NCBI GenBank assembly: GCA_030834765.1
Contig: JAUQXG010000141.1
Coordinates: 1 to 12,505, forward strand
Source of the DNA: Lutispora sp.
GTDB taxonomy: Bacteria; Bacillota; Clostridia; Lutisporales; Lutisporaceae
Length of the DNA: 12,505 bases
Direction of reading: 5' to 3'
Below, piece after piece: positions 1 through 6,034 of the stretch. A model generated the notes under the pieces. It searched no databases. It saw only the letters and a list, made by a program, of their open reading frames with translations, and was not told where the DNA came from. Within the stretch, counting starts at the first letter, position 1. Every line of letters starts with the position of its first letter. Made by a program: the position numbers and the translations under genes.

Positions 1-167
1 TTCTGTGCATCATTGCCTATTTCTAAGACAACATCCTTTTCGTCTTTTGATTGTTCAGTCTCCTCTATATTGTGCCTCTGTTTTTCTTTCAATTGATAAT
101 TTTGGTCAGTTGTGACATTTGTTTTAATTTTTTGAACGCTATTCACACTGTTCACACTATGAATCAT
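1..167 (-). CDS. Hypothetical protein, N-terminal 55 residues only
   Basis: An open frame starts at ATG 167 on the minus strand and runs off the left edge of the window. The start is supported by an AAGGAGGGAG ribosome binding site about 4-7 bases upstream. The visible protein begins MIHSVNSVNSVQKIKTN and is polar, rich in Asn, Gln, Lys and Glu, with a repeated VNSVNSV near the N-terminus and no membrane segment or signal peptide. It resembles the disordered N-termini of small flagellar-associated proteins such as FlaG or FlgM only in general character; this is not enough to name it. It lies 93 bases downstream of the ABC-F gene on the same strand, and no terminator is visible between them, so co-transcription is possible. 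The C-terminal part is outside the window. Confidence 0.7.
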   Translation of the reverse strand, partial: MIHSVNSVNSVQKIKTNVTTDQNYQLKEKQRHNIEETEQSKDEKDVVLEIGNDAQ

Positions 168-186
168 CTTTCTCCCTCCTTGGAAA

Positions 187-212
187 ATATGATTTATATC
201 CTTATATCATAT
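187..212. repeat. AT-rich inverted repeat with tandem octamers upstream of the left-edge gene
   Basis: ATATGAT (187-193) and ATCATAT (206-212) form 7-bp arms. On the minus strand the interior reads as the near-tandem octamers GATATAAG and GATATAAA. It sits about 20 bases upstream of the left-edge gene's start and could be part of its promoter or an operator. It is AT-rich, so chance is a real alternative. Confidence 0.3.
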
Positions 213-260
213 ATATCGACCAAAATATTGAAATACTTAATGCCGAAGCTATCAACAACC

Positions 261-2150
261 CTAGTTTTTTCCTTCTATTGACTCAACCAACTCATTCAAA
301 TACACCCATCTCTCCATCTTTTCCTCTAGCTGCTTCCCCAAATCTGCTTTTTCTTCAAGAAGCTTTTGCAAAAGTGTATAGTCTGTGTTGGCTTTATTTA
401 TCTTGTCTTCAGTATCTGCTATTTTTTCTTCAAGCTCAGCTATGATGCTGTCAATCTGCTCATACTCTTTTTGTTCTTTAAAAGTTAACTTTATAGGCCT
501 TTCTTTTCTTTGCCCTCTATCATCCTTGCTTTCAGACTTCTCTTTGTCTTGCGCTTGTTCTGTTTGATTCAGATTGCTTATATACTCTATAAAATCAGAA
601 TAATTGCCTGTATGTTCAGCGATTCTGCCATCCCCTTCAAAGCCAAATATTCTCTCTGCCATCCTATCAAGAAAATACCTATCATGGGATACAGCAACCA
701 CTGCTCCCTCAAAGTCTTCAAGATAATCCTCCAATATTGTTAGAGTTTCAATATCCAAATCGTTTGTAGGCTCATCTAAAAGCAATACATTTGGTGCTTC
801 CATCAAAACGCGAAGAAGATATAGCCTTCTTTTTTCTCCACCAGAAAGCTTCGCTATAGGGGTCCATTGCTGCTCGGAAGGAAAAAGGAATCGTTCCAGC
901 ATTTGAGAAGCACTAATCCGCTCTCCTTCTGCCGTGGCAATATATTCTGCTCCTTCTCTTATATACTCAATCACTCTTAAATTATCCTCCATATGATAGG
1001 TATCCTGTGAATAAACACCGATCTTTACGGTCTCGCCTCTTTCAATATTCCCACTGTCAATTTCAATATTGCCTGATACGATATTCATCAGTGTGGATTT
1101 TCCACTTCCGTTTGGCCCTACTATCCCGATTCTGTCATTTCTCAATACGATATAACTAAAATTCTTTAGGATCTTTTTATCTCCAAAAGATTTTGATATG
1201 TTTTGAAGCTCAATAATCTTTTTCCCAAGGCGGCTGCTTCCTACGGATATTTCTACTTTTTCATCGCTGATATCCACAGCTTGTGCACTTAATTTTTCAA
1301 ATCTATCGATTCTTGCCTTTTGCTTCGTGGTTCTGGCCTTTGCTCCTCTTTTTATCCAAGCAAGCTCTTTTTTAAAAAGATTCTGGCGCTTTCTTTCATT
1401 CCCTAATTCCGTCTCTTCGCGCTCAATCTTTTTTTCTAAGAAGTCGGTATAATTCCCTTTATATGTGTAGAGATTTCCTCGGTCAAGCTCAATGATTTCA
1501 TTTACTACTCTATCTAAAAAGTATCTATCATGGGTAATCATCAAAAGCGCACCTTTTCTCTTATTCAAGTACTGCTCCAGCCAGCCAATTGTATCATTAT
1601 CAAGATGGTTGGTAGGCTCGTCTAAAATTAGCAAATCTGAAGGGGTTATGAGGGCTGCGGCTAACGCGATTCTTTTTTTCTGACCACCTGACATTGTGCC
1701 AACTCTCATTTCAAAATCTGATATGCCAAGCTTCGTCAAAACAGCCTTGGCATCACTTTCTATATTCCAGGCATTTAGTCTATCCATATGCTTTGATAAT
1801 TCAAGTATTTTTTCTCCTGAGGAATCTGGATTTTGTAAAGCCTTTTCATAATCCCTTAAAAGCTTCATAATAGGTGAATCCCCTTTAAATATTTGTTCAA
1901 GAACAGTTGCTTCATCATCAAATATTGGGTTTTGAGCTAAATACTCTATATTTATTCTGCTTGCTTTTATGAGCTTTCCTTCATCTGGCATCTCAATTCC
2001 TGCTATTATTTTCAAAAGGGTGGTTTTTCCTGTTCCGTTAATGCCGATTACACCTATTTTATCGCCTTCATTTATCCCAAGTGAAATATCACTCATTAGT
2101 ATTTTTTCACTATAACTTTTATTTATATTTTCCGCTGTTAAAAGATTCAT
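261..2150 (-). CDS. uup: Uup/YfmR-type ABC-F ATPase
   Basis: This is a soluble tandem ATPase of the ABC-F family, whose members act on ribosomes rather than as transporters. The 629-residue length fits Uup/YfmR. Domain 1 has Walker A GINGTGKTT (residues 36-44), signature MSGGQKKR, Walker B LLILDEPTNHLD and the H-loop in THDRYFLDRV. Domain 2 has Walker A GPNGSGKST (near 345), signature LSGGEKRR, Walker B LLLDEPTNDLDIETL and SHDRYFLDRM. The inter-domain linker carries the basic ARTTKQKARIDRF block. After a charged segment the last 65 or so residues form a Glu/Lys-rich coiled coil like the Uup C-terminal domain. The start at 2150 is chosen because GGAGAGG lies 7 bases upstream; an ATG at 2174 would add eight residues without a ribosome binding site. 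The NDLDIETL motif, linker and C-terminal coiled coil favour Uup over the antibiotic-resistance ABC-F groups. No transmembrane segments are present. Confidence 0.93.
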   Translation of the reverse strand: MNLLTAENINKSYSEKILMSDISLGINEGDKIGVIGINGTGKTTLLKIIAGIEMPDEGKLIKASRINIEYLAQNPIFDDEATVLEQIFKGDSPIMKLLRDYEKALQNPDSSGEKILELSKHMDRLNAWNIESDAKAVLTKLGISDFEMRVGTMSGGQKKRIALAAALITPSDLLILDEPTNHLDNDTIGWLEQYLNKRKGALLMITHDRYFLDRVVNEIIELDRGNLYTYKGNYTDFLEKKIEREETELGNERKRQNLFKKELAWIKRGAKARTTKQKARIDRFEKLSAQAVDISDEKVEISVGSSRLGKKIIELQNISKSFGDKKILKNFSYIVLRNDRIGIVGPNGSGKSTLMNIVSGNIEIDSGNIERGETVKIGVYSQDTYHMEDNLRVIEYIREGAEYIATAEGERISASQMLERFLFPSEQQWTPIAKLSGGEKRRLYLLRVLMEAPNVLLLDEPTNDLDIETLTILEDYLEDFEGAVVAVSHDRYFLDRMAERIFGFEGDGRIAEHTGNYSDFIEYISNLNQTEQAQDKEKSESKDDRGQRKERPIKLTFKEQKEYEQIDSIIAELEEKIADTEDKINKANTDYTLLQKLLEEKADLGKQLEEKMERWVYLNELVESIEGKN

Positions 2151-2194
2151 ATTATTTCCTCTCCATCGATACATCTCTTATATTATATAGAAAT

Positions 2195-2203
2195 ATTATA
2201 CCA
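2195..2203 (-). promoter_or_regulatory. Extended -10 promoter for the ABC-F gene
   Basis: On the minus strand TGG is followed directly by a perfect TATAAT, giving the extended -10 form TGnTATAAT. It lies 45 bases upstream of the ABC-F start. No good -35 hexamer is seen at 16-18 bases, which is acceptable for extended -10 promoters. Confidence 0.55.
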
Positions 2204-2267
2204 CAAAGTTTATGCATACTCTTCGTTCAATTATTTCTTCCATATGGATTATATTGCTGAAACATGC

Positions 2268-2304
2268 GAACTTTTATTTTAGCAATGAATGAACTTTTAT
2301 TTTA
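2268..2304 (+). repeat. 14-bp direct repeat upstream of the 135-residue gene
   Basis: GAACTTTTATTTTA occurs at 2268-2281 and again at 2291-2304, a period of 23 bases. The pair ends 32 bases before the start of the downstream gene and lies in the divergent intergenic region. It could be a repeated protein-binding site or a small duplication; AT-richness lowers its significance. Confidence 0.6.
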
Positions 2305-2335
2305 TGCACATAATACAAAAAAAGGAGTGATGTCA

Positions 2336-2743
2336 ATGATTAGCGAAGTTGTCAAGGAATTGAAAATTTTGACGGAGAAATATGACTGCTCTGGACTATT
2401 TCATAACATTGAAGTAACTGCAGATGTAATGAGCAAAAATAAGGCTGCAAAGGAAGCTGAAATACTTTCCGTGGCTTTAAGCTTTATGCTTGATTATGCC
2501 ATAGATAGAAAGAATACAGACATGATGCATGAGATTTATGATATTGCAGATAGAAACAATGCAATAAAGGAGCTTCAAGCAAGTAAAGCTTACCAGTTAA
2601 TGTATAGGCTGGAAGACGAAATCCACAGTGCATATCCTAGAAGCATAGATGAACTCATAAGCTTTATGGATGGCTTAGATAATACGTATACCCCATATGA
2701 TATACTTCCCTATGATACAGAAAGCAGATTAAAGTTAGAATAA
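2336..2743 (+). CDS. Hypothetical small soluble protein (135 aa)
   Basis: I do not recognise the family. The product is acidic and predicted mostly alpha-helical, beginning MISEVVKELKILTEKYDCSG and ending in DTESRLKLE. It has no membrane segment, signal peptide or metal-binding cysteine cluster. The start at 2336 is chosen because AAAGGAG lies 8 bases upstream; an in-frame ATG at 2330 is only 2 bases from that site, and 2264 has no ribosome binding site. It is divergent from the ABC-F gene and convergent with the small membrane-protein gene downstream. The stop codon TAA (2741-2743) forms the first bases of the descending arm of the terminator hairpin. A cytosolic role is all that can be inferred. 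Confidence 0.8.
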   Translation: MISEVVKELKILTEKYDCSGLFHNIEVTADVMSKNKAAKEAEILSVALSFMLDYAIDRKNTDMMHEIYDIADRNNAIKELQASKAYQLMYRLEDEIHSAYPRSIDELISFMDGLDNTYTPYDILPYDTESRLKLE

Positions 2744-2760
2744 CTTTAATCTGCTTTTTT
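2721..2760 (+). terminator. Rho-independent terminator overlapping a stop codon
   Basis: A perfect 17-bp stem is formed by 2721-2737 (AAAGCAGATTAAAGTTA) and 2741-2757, with a GAA loop. The descending arm ends in a run of six T (2755-2760). The last seven codons of the 135-residue gene and its stop lie within the hairpin. In the other direction only TTTC follows the stem, so use by the convergent minus-strand gene is possible but weaker. Confidence 0.9.
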
Positions 2761-2762
2761 AC

Positions 2763-3032
2763 CTACTCTTCCTCAACTTTTTCAAGCCTTTTGTTTCTGT
2801 AATACAAGCACATATCAGCAAATACCATCAAAAAATTCAAGACATACAAATAAATGACAAAATCAAAGCTATAATATAGCTTATTGAGTATTCCTGCCAC
2901 ATATCCTACCAATATGATTATTAAAAAGCCTATACTTTTCCCTGAAGCTGACCTGGATATATAGGATTTATATATAGAAAACGGCCAGGCAGCGCCAAAG
3001 CAAAGCAGCATGATAATCTCAAATATACTCAT
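2763..3032 (-). CDS. Small membrane protein, SemiSWEET/PQ-loop-like
   Basis: An 89-residue integral membrane protein with three hydrophobic helices at about residues 3-21, 33-54 and 58-78 and a charged C-terminal tail (RNKRLEKVEEE). The size, the three-helix layout, the Pro at residue 17 in helix 1 (AAWPFSIYKSY), the following Ser-rich SRSASGKSIGF turn and the Asn at 66 in helix 3 (YVLNFLM) resemble SemiSWEET/PQ-loop proteins. Those act as dimers to move small solutes such as sugars. The canonical Pro-Gln pair is replaced by Pro-Phe, so transport of a sugar cannot be asserted. The ATG at 3032 has a strong GAGGGGGG ribosome binding site about 8 bases upstream. It is a single-gene unit with its own promoter and is convergent with the 135-residue gene. 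Confidence 0.8.
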   Translation of the reverse strand: MSIFEIIMLLCFGAAWPFSIYKSYISRSASGKSIGFLIIILVGYVAGILNKLYYSFDFVIYLYVLNFLMVFADMCLYYRNKRLEKVEEE

Positions 3033-3066
3033 AAGAATTCCCCCCTCGTTGATTACTCCATACTAT

Positions 3067-3095
3067 ATTCTACAACTGAGTCTTTATATGTGCAA
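3067..3095 (-). promoter_or_regulatory. Sigma-A-type promoter for the small membrane protein
   Basis: On the minus strand TTGCAC (3090-3095) and TAGAAT (3067-3072) are separated by 17 bases, and the -10 matches TATAAT at five of six positions. It lies 35 bases upstream of the start codon at 3032. Confidence 0.6.
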
Positions 3096-3258
3096 GGGAC
3101 TTATTATGAGCGAGAATCATATTCATTTGGAAGCAGTTGTGAAAACCTATTATTCTTGTTATGAATATGATTGATGTAGCAAAAGATAAAGGCATGGAAA
3201 TAGATTATCAAAAACTTTAAAAAAAAATTGGGGGTTCATGTAATCCCAATGTCCTATG
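3090..3258 (+). pseudogene. Decayed fragment of a feoB GTPase domain
   Basis: No intact frame exists here, but the plus-strand translation retains a stretch of the FeoB ferrous-iron transporter's G domain. The most convincing piece starts at 3143: KPIILVMNMIDVAKDKGM continuing to EIDYQKL, which contains the G4 motif NxxD (NMID) and the spacing typical of FeoB. A TGA precedes it (3140-3142) and a TAA interrupts it (3218-3220). After a shift at a run of five G, GVHVIPMS (3231-3254) matches the LGVPVvPmSa segment that follows in FeoB. Upstream in another frame, VQGTYYERESY (3090-3122) resembles the DATNLERNLY segment before G4. The order of the pieces is as in FeoB, which argues for a relic with at least two nonsense changes and two shifts. 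No G1 P-loop and no membrane domain are present. A possible last scrap, HKDGQFK (3265-3285), is uncertain. Confidence 0.72.
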
Positions 3259-3321
3259 TATGAACACAAAGATGGGCAGTTCAAATAGGACTGACCTTTC
3301 TTTGTCTTTATTCTTGTTTTA

Positions 3322-3360
3322 TTTAAAGATTAGTGTTACACTAATCTTTAAACTTTTTTT
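3322..3360 (+). terminator. Long dyad with T-run before the exporter operon: terminator or operator
   Basis: A perfect 14-bp inverted repeat (TTTAAAGATTAGTG at 3322-3335 and its complement at 3339-3352, loop TTA) is followed by C and seven T (3354-3360). This has the form of a rho-independent terminator but ends only 5 bases before the GGAGG (3366-3370) of the exporter ATPase. A weak promoter can be drawn through it: TTGTTT at 3314-3319, a 17-base spacer and TACACT at 3337-3342. In that reading the dyad is an operator over the -10. Both readings, or an attenuator, are compatible with the sequence. Confidence 0.7.
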
Positions 3361-3378
3361 GAAATGGAGGTTTCTTTG

Positions 3379-4353
3379 TTGATTAAAATGCACAATATTA
3401 ACAAAACCTTTCGTGTTGCTAGAAGAAATGCAGGTATGCGAGAAGCTATTAAATCTCTTTTCCAAAAACAATATGATGTTATTCATGCTTTAAATGATAT
3501 TTCCTTTACAATTGATGAAGGAGAGATGGTAGGCTATATCGGGCCTAACGGTGCCGGAAAAAGCAGCACCATCAAAATAATGAGCGGTATTCTAACTCCT
3601 GACAGCGGTGAATGCATCATTAATGGACTTATTCCTTGGAAAAATAGAATAGAATATGTGCGAGAAATCGGTGTGGTTTTCGGTCAAAGATCTCAGCTTT
3701 GGTGGGATCTCCCCGTAGCAGATTCTTTTCGACTGTTAAAAGATATTTATCAAATTTCAGAAAAGAAGTATCGTGAAAATGTTGAGACTCTTTCCTCTTT
3801 ATTAAATATTGAAACGATTATCAAAACACCAGCTCGCCAGCTATCCCTGGGGCAACGCATGCGCTGTGAAATTGCAGCATCTTTAATTCATAGCCCTAAG
3901 ATATTATTCTTGGACGAACCAACCATCGGTTTGGATGCAGTCTCAAAAATTGCCGTGCGTAATTTTATTCAGGATATCAACCGCCAATATCATACCACGG
4001 TTATTTTAACCACCCATGACATGCAAGATATTGAGGCACTGACCAAACGAATTCTTTTGATTGGAAAAGGACGTATTTTATTGGATGGTGAATTGGAAAC
4101 ATTAAAAAAAGAATATTCTCAAAACAAAAGGATTACCATAGACTACCAACGGGGCAGCTTCATGCCCTGCCAAGGACTGGCTATAGAAACTCATCACCCT
4201 GGGAGAATCATTGTCTCTGTCAATACAGATGTACTCTCTGTTTCATCTGCTATCAGCCACCTTTCTGTCCATGCTGAAGTGACAGATATTGCAATTCAAG
4301 GAGCTACTGCAGAAGAGATCATCATTTCTCTTTACGAGGAGCATCACATATGA
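3379..4353 (+). CDS. ABC-2 exporter ATPase (COG4586-like)
   Basis: This is the cytoplasmic ATP-hydrolysing subunit of an ABC-2-type exporter. Numbered from TTG 3379, it has Walker A GPNGAGKSS (55-63), a Q-loop in FGQRSQLWWDLP, signature LSLGQRMR (from 155; the third residue is Leu rather than Gly), Walker B ILFLDEPT (175-182) and H-loop His 213 in TTHDMQD. An approximately 30-residue N-terminal extension before the P-loop region and about 100 residues after the H-loop fit the family found with paired DUF990 permeases. The start is uncertain. GGAGG at 3366-3370 is 8 bases before TTG 3379 and 5 before TTG 3376. ATG 3364 overlaps that ribosome binding site and ATG 3388 is 17 bases from it, so TTG 3379 is preferred. 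The stop overlaps the next start as ATGA (4350-4353), so the genes are translationally coupled. The substrate is unknown; drug or peptide export is often guessed for relatives but is not shown here. Confidence 0.88.
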   Translation: MIKMHNINKTFRVARRNAGMREAIKSLFQKQYDVIHALNDISFTIDEGEMVGYIGPNGAGKSSTIKIMSGILTPDSGECIINGLIPWKNRIEYVREIGVVFGQRSQLWWDLPVADSFRLLKDIYQISEKKYRENVETLSSLLNIETIIKTPARQLSLGQRMRCEIAASLIHSPKILFLDEPTIGLDAVSKIAVRNFIQDINRQYHTTVILTTHDMQDIEALTKRILLIGKGRILLDGELETLKKEYSQNKRITIDYQRGSFMPCQGLAIETHHPGRIIVSVNTDVLSVSSAISHLSVHAEVTDIAIQGATAEEIIISLYEEHHI

Positions 4354-5153
4354 AAAAATATCATTCATTTTTTAGATTATATATTGTGAATAGTCTTCAA
4401 TATCGTGCTGCTGCATTTGCAGGTATTGTAACACAATTTTCTTGGGGATTTTTGCAAATTTTAATGTACACTGCCTTTTACAAATCTAATCCCAGCGCTT
4501 TTCCCATGGGACTTTCTCAGCTATCATCTTATTTTTGGCTGCAGCAGGCATTTATGGCGCTTTTTATGACTTGGTTTCTGGATAAGGACATTTTAGACTC
4601 CATTTCTTCTGGCGGTGTTGCTTATGAGCTTTGCCGTCCCTTGGATTTGTATAATATGTGGTACGTGAAAAGTATGGCCAATCGTTTTTCTAAAGCCATT
4701 CTTCGATGTTTACCGATTTTATTTGCTGCATTTTTGCTGCCTGAGCCTTATGCCCTGACTTTTCCGCCAGATGCCTTGCTCGCTTTATCCTTTGGAATTT
4801 CTTTCATAGCTGGTTTTTTGATTGTTGTTGCATTCTCTATGCTGATTTATGTAATAACATTCTTCACTTTATCCCCTATAGGTATTCGCATTGTGGCTCT
4901 TTCTCTTATGGAATTTTTATCAGGGGGTATTATTCCATTGCCTTTTCTTCCAGATAAAATCAGGCTTATTGTTGAGCTTCTTCCTTTTGCTTCTATGCAA
5001 AATATGCCCTATCGCATTTATAGTGGAAACATTACAGGGATGCAGGCTGTATATGGAATACAATTACAGCTGTTTTGGCTTTTAACATTGGTTATGCTGG
5101 GAAAGTTTCTGATGAATAAGGCATTGAAGCAGACTGTTATACAAGGAGGATAA
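4350..5153 (+). CDS. ABC-2 permease subunit 1 (DUF990, COG4587-like)
   Basis: A 267-residue membrane protein with about six hydrophobic segments. It is recognisable as one of two related permeases that partner the ATPase upstream. Landmarks are the N-terminal SLQYRAAAFAGIVTQFSWGF, the SSGGVAYELCRPLDLYNMW cytoplasmic loop, which is conserved in this family and likely contacts the ATPase, and the late FLSGGIIPLPFLPD and LLPFASMQNMPYRIYSGN segments. GAGGAG lies 8 bases before the ATG, and the first four bases overlap the ATPase stop. The two permeases would form a heterodimeric pore in the cytoplasmic membrane. Length and landmarks appear complete, with no sign of damage. Confidence 0.88.
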   Translation: MKKYHSFFRLYIVNSLQYRAAAFAGIVTQFSWGFLQILMYTAFYKSNPSAFPMGLSQLSSYFWLQQAFMALFMTWFLDKDILDSISSGGVAYELCRPLDLYNMWYVKSMANRFSKAILRCLPILFAAFLLPEPYALTFPPDALLALSFGISFIAGFLIVVAFSMLIYVITFFTLSPIGIRIVALSLMEFLSGGIIPLPFLPDKIRLIVELLPFASMQNMPYRIYSGNITGMQAVYGIQLQLFWLLTLVMLGKFLMNKALKQTVIQGG

Positions 5154-5156
5154 TAG

Positions 5157-5933
5157 ATGAAATTATATTTAAATTTTCTTTCTATGCATTTGCGTTGTGC
5201 CTTAGAATATAAAGCATCTTTTCTTTTGACCATACTAGGACAATTTTTAATTTCCTTCGCTTCTTTCCTAGGTGTTTATTATATGTTTGCTCGATTTAAC
5301 AATGTAGAGGGGTTCTCCTACAGTGAAGTTCTCCTTTGTTTTTCTGTGGTTTTAATGTCTTACTCTGTTGCAGAATGTTTTGCCTATGGTTTCAAAACCT
5401 TTACCGCCACAATCTCCAATGGAGAATTTGATCGCATTATGATCCGCCCATGCAGTGAATTATTTCTGGTATTTGCTTCTAAGGTAGAGTTCTCCTGCCT
5501 AGGCCGTTTACTGCAAGCAATCGTCATTCTGATTTATGCAATCTCCAATAGCCCCATTATATGGACCAAAGATAAAATACTTATCTTTATCTTCATGATT
5601 GCTGGTGGTATTGCACTGTTTATGGGACTTTACATCATTTATGCTTCTTTTTGTTTCTTTACAATTGAGGGCTTAGAATTTATGAACATTTTTACAGATG
5701 GAGGAAGAGAATTTGGTAAATATCCAATGGCTATTTACGGTAAAAGTGTATTAGGATTTTTCACTTTTATAATCCCACTGGCATGCATACAATACTATCC
5801 ATTGCTTTATCTTTTGGACAGGCCTGTGACACCGCTGGCACCATATACCCCTATCTATACTTTCTTATTTCTCATTCCATGCTATGTGTTTTGGAAAATA
5901 GGTGTCACAAACTATAAATCAACTGGATCATAA
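5157..5933 (+). CDS. ABC-2 permease subunit 2 (DUF990, COG3694-like)
   Basis: A 258-residue polytopic membrane protein, the second permease of the exporter. The N-terminus (LSMHLRCALEYKASFLLTIL) and the SNGEFDRIMIRPCSELF loop parallel the equivalent parts of the first permease, which shows that the two are diverged relatives. The EGLEFMNIFTDGGREFGKYP loop and the YYPLLYLLDRP and C-terminal YKSTGS segments are typical of this subunit. About six transmembrane helices are visible. It starts three bases after the previous stop, with AAGGAGG 7 bases upstream of ATG, so the three genes form one operon of ATPase, permease and permease. A terminator follows directly. Confidence 0.88.
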   Translation: MKLYLNFLSMHLRCALEYKASFLLTILGQFLISFASFLGVYYMFARFNNVEGFSYSEVLLCFSVVLMSYSVAECFAYGFKTFTATISNGEFDRIMIRPCSELFLVFASKVEFSCLGRLLQAIVILIYAISNSPIIWTKDKILIFIFMIAGGIALFMGLYIIYASFCFFTIEGLEFMNIFTDGGREFGKYPMAIYGKSVLGFFTFIIPLACIQYYPLLYLLDRPVTPLAPYTPIYTFLFLIPCYVFWKIGVTNYKSTGS

Positions 5934-5970
5934 AAAAAGATGATTCCTTATTTTCAGAAATCATCTTTTT
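5934..5970. terminator. Bidirectional terminator between converging operons
   Basis: AAAAAGATGATT (5934-5945) pairs with AATCATCTTTTT (5959-5970) as a 12-bp stem around a 13-base loop. On the plus strand the stem ends in five T; on the minus strand the complement of the A-run gives seven T. It begins immediately after the exporter stop codon and lies 64 bases beyond the stop of the convergent importer operon, so it can serve both. A second small hairpin (AGAATC-TTC-GATTCT, 5981-5995) followed by TTTT on the minus strand may assist the importer side. Confidence 0.8.
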
Positions 5971-6034
5971 ACTTATAAAAGAATCTTCGATTCTAAATCC
6001 TCTTGAAACTTTTAGTGGCACAGTCGTTATAAAA

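Noticed and set aside
51..281. Plus-strand 76-codon frame at the left edge
   Set aside because: It is antisense to the left-edge gene, lacks a ribosome binding site and has a composition expected of a shadow.
261..2150. ABC-F ATPase as an antibiotic-resistance protein
   Set aside because: The linker, NDLDIETL motif and C-terminal coiled coil fit the housekeeping Uup/YfmR group; nothing specific to resistance subfamilies was seen.
3067..3360. Insertion-sequence end or attachment site near the feoB relic
   Set aside because: No transposase fragment, target duplication or paired terminal repeats were found; the dyad at 3322-3352 stands alone and is better explained as a terminator or operator.
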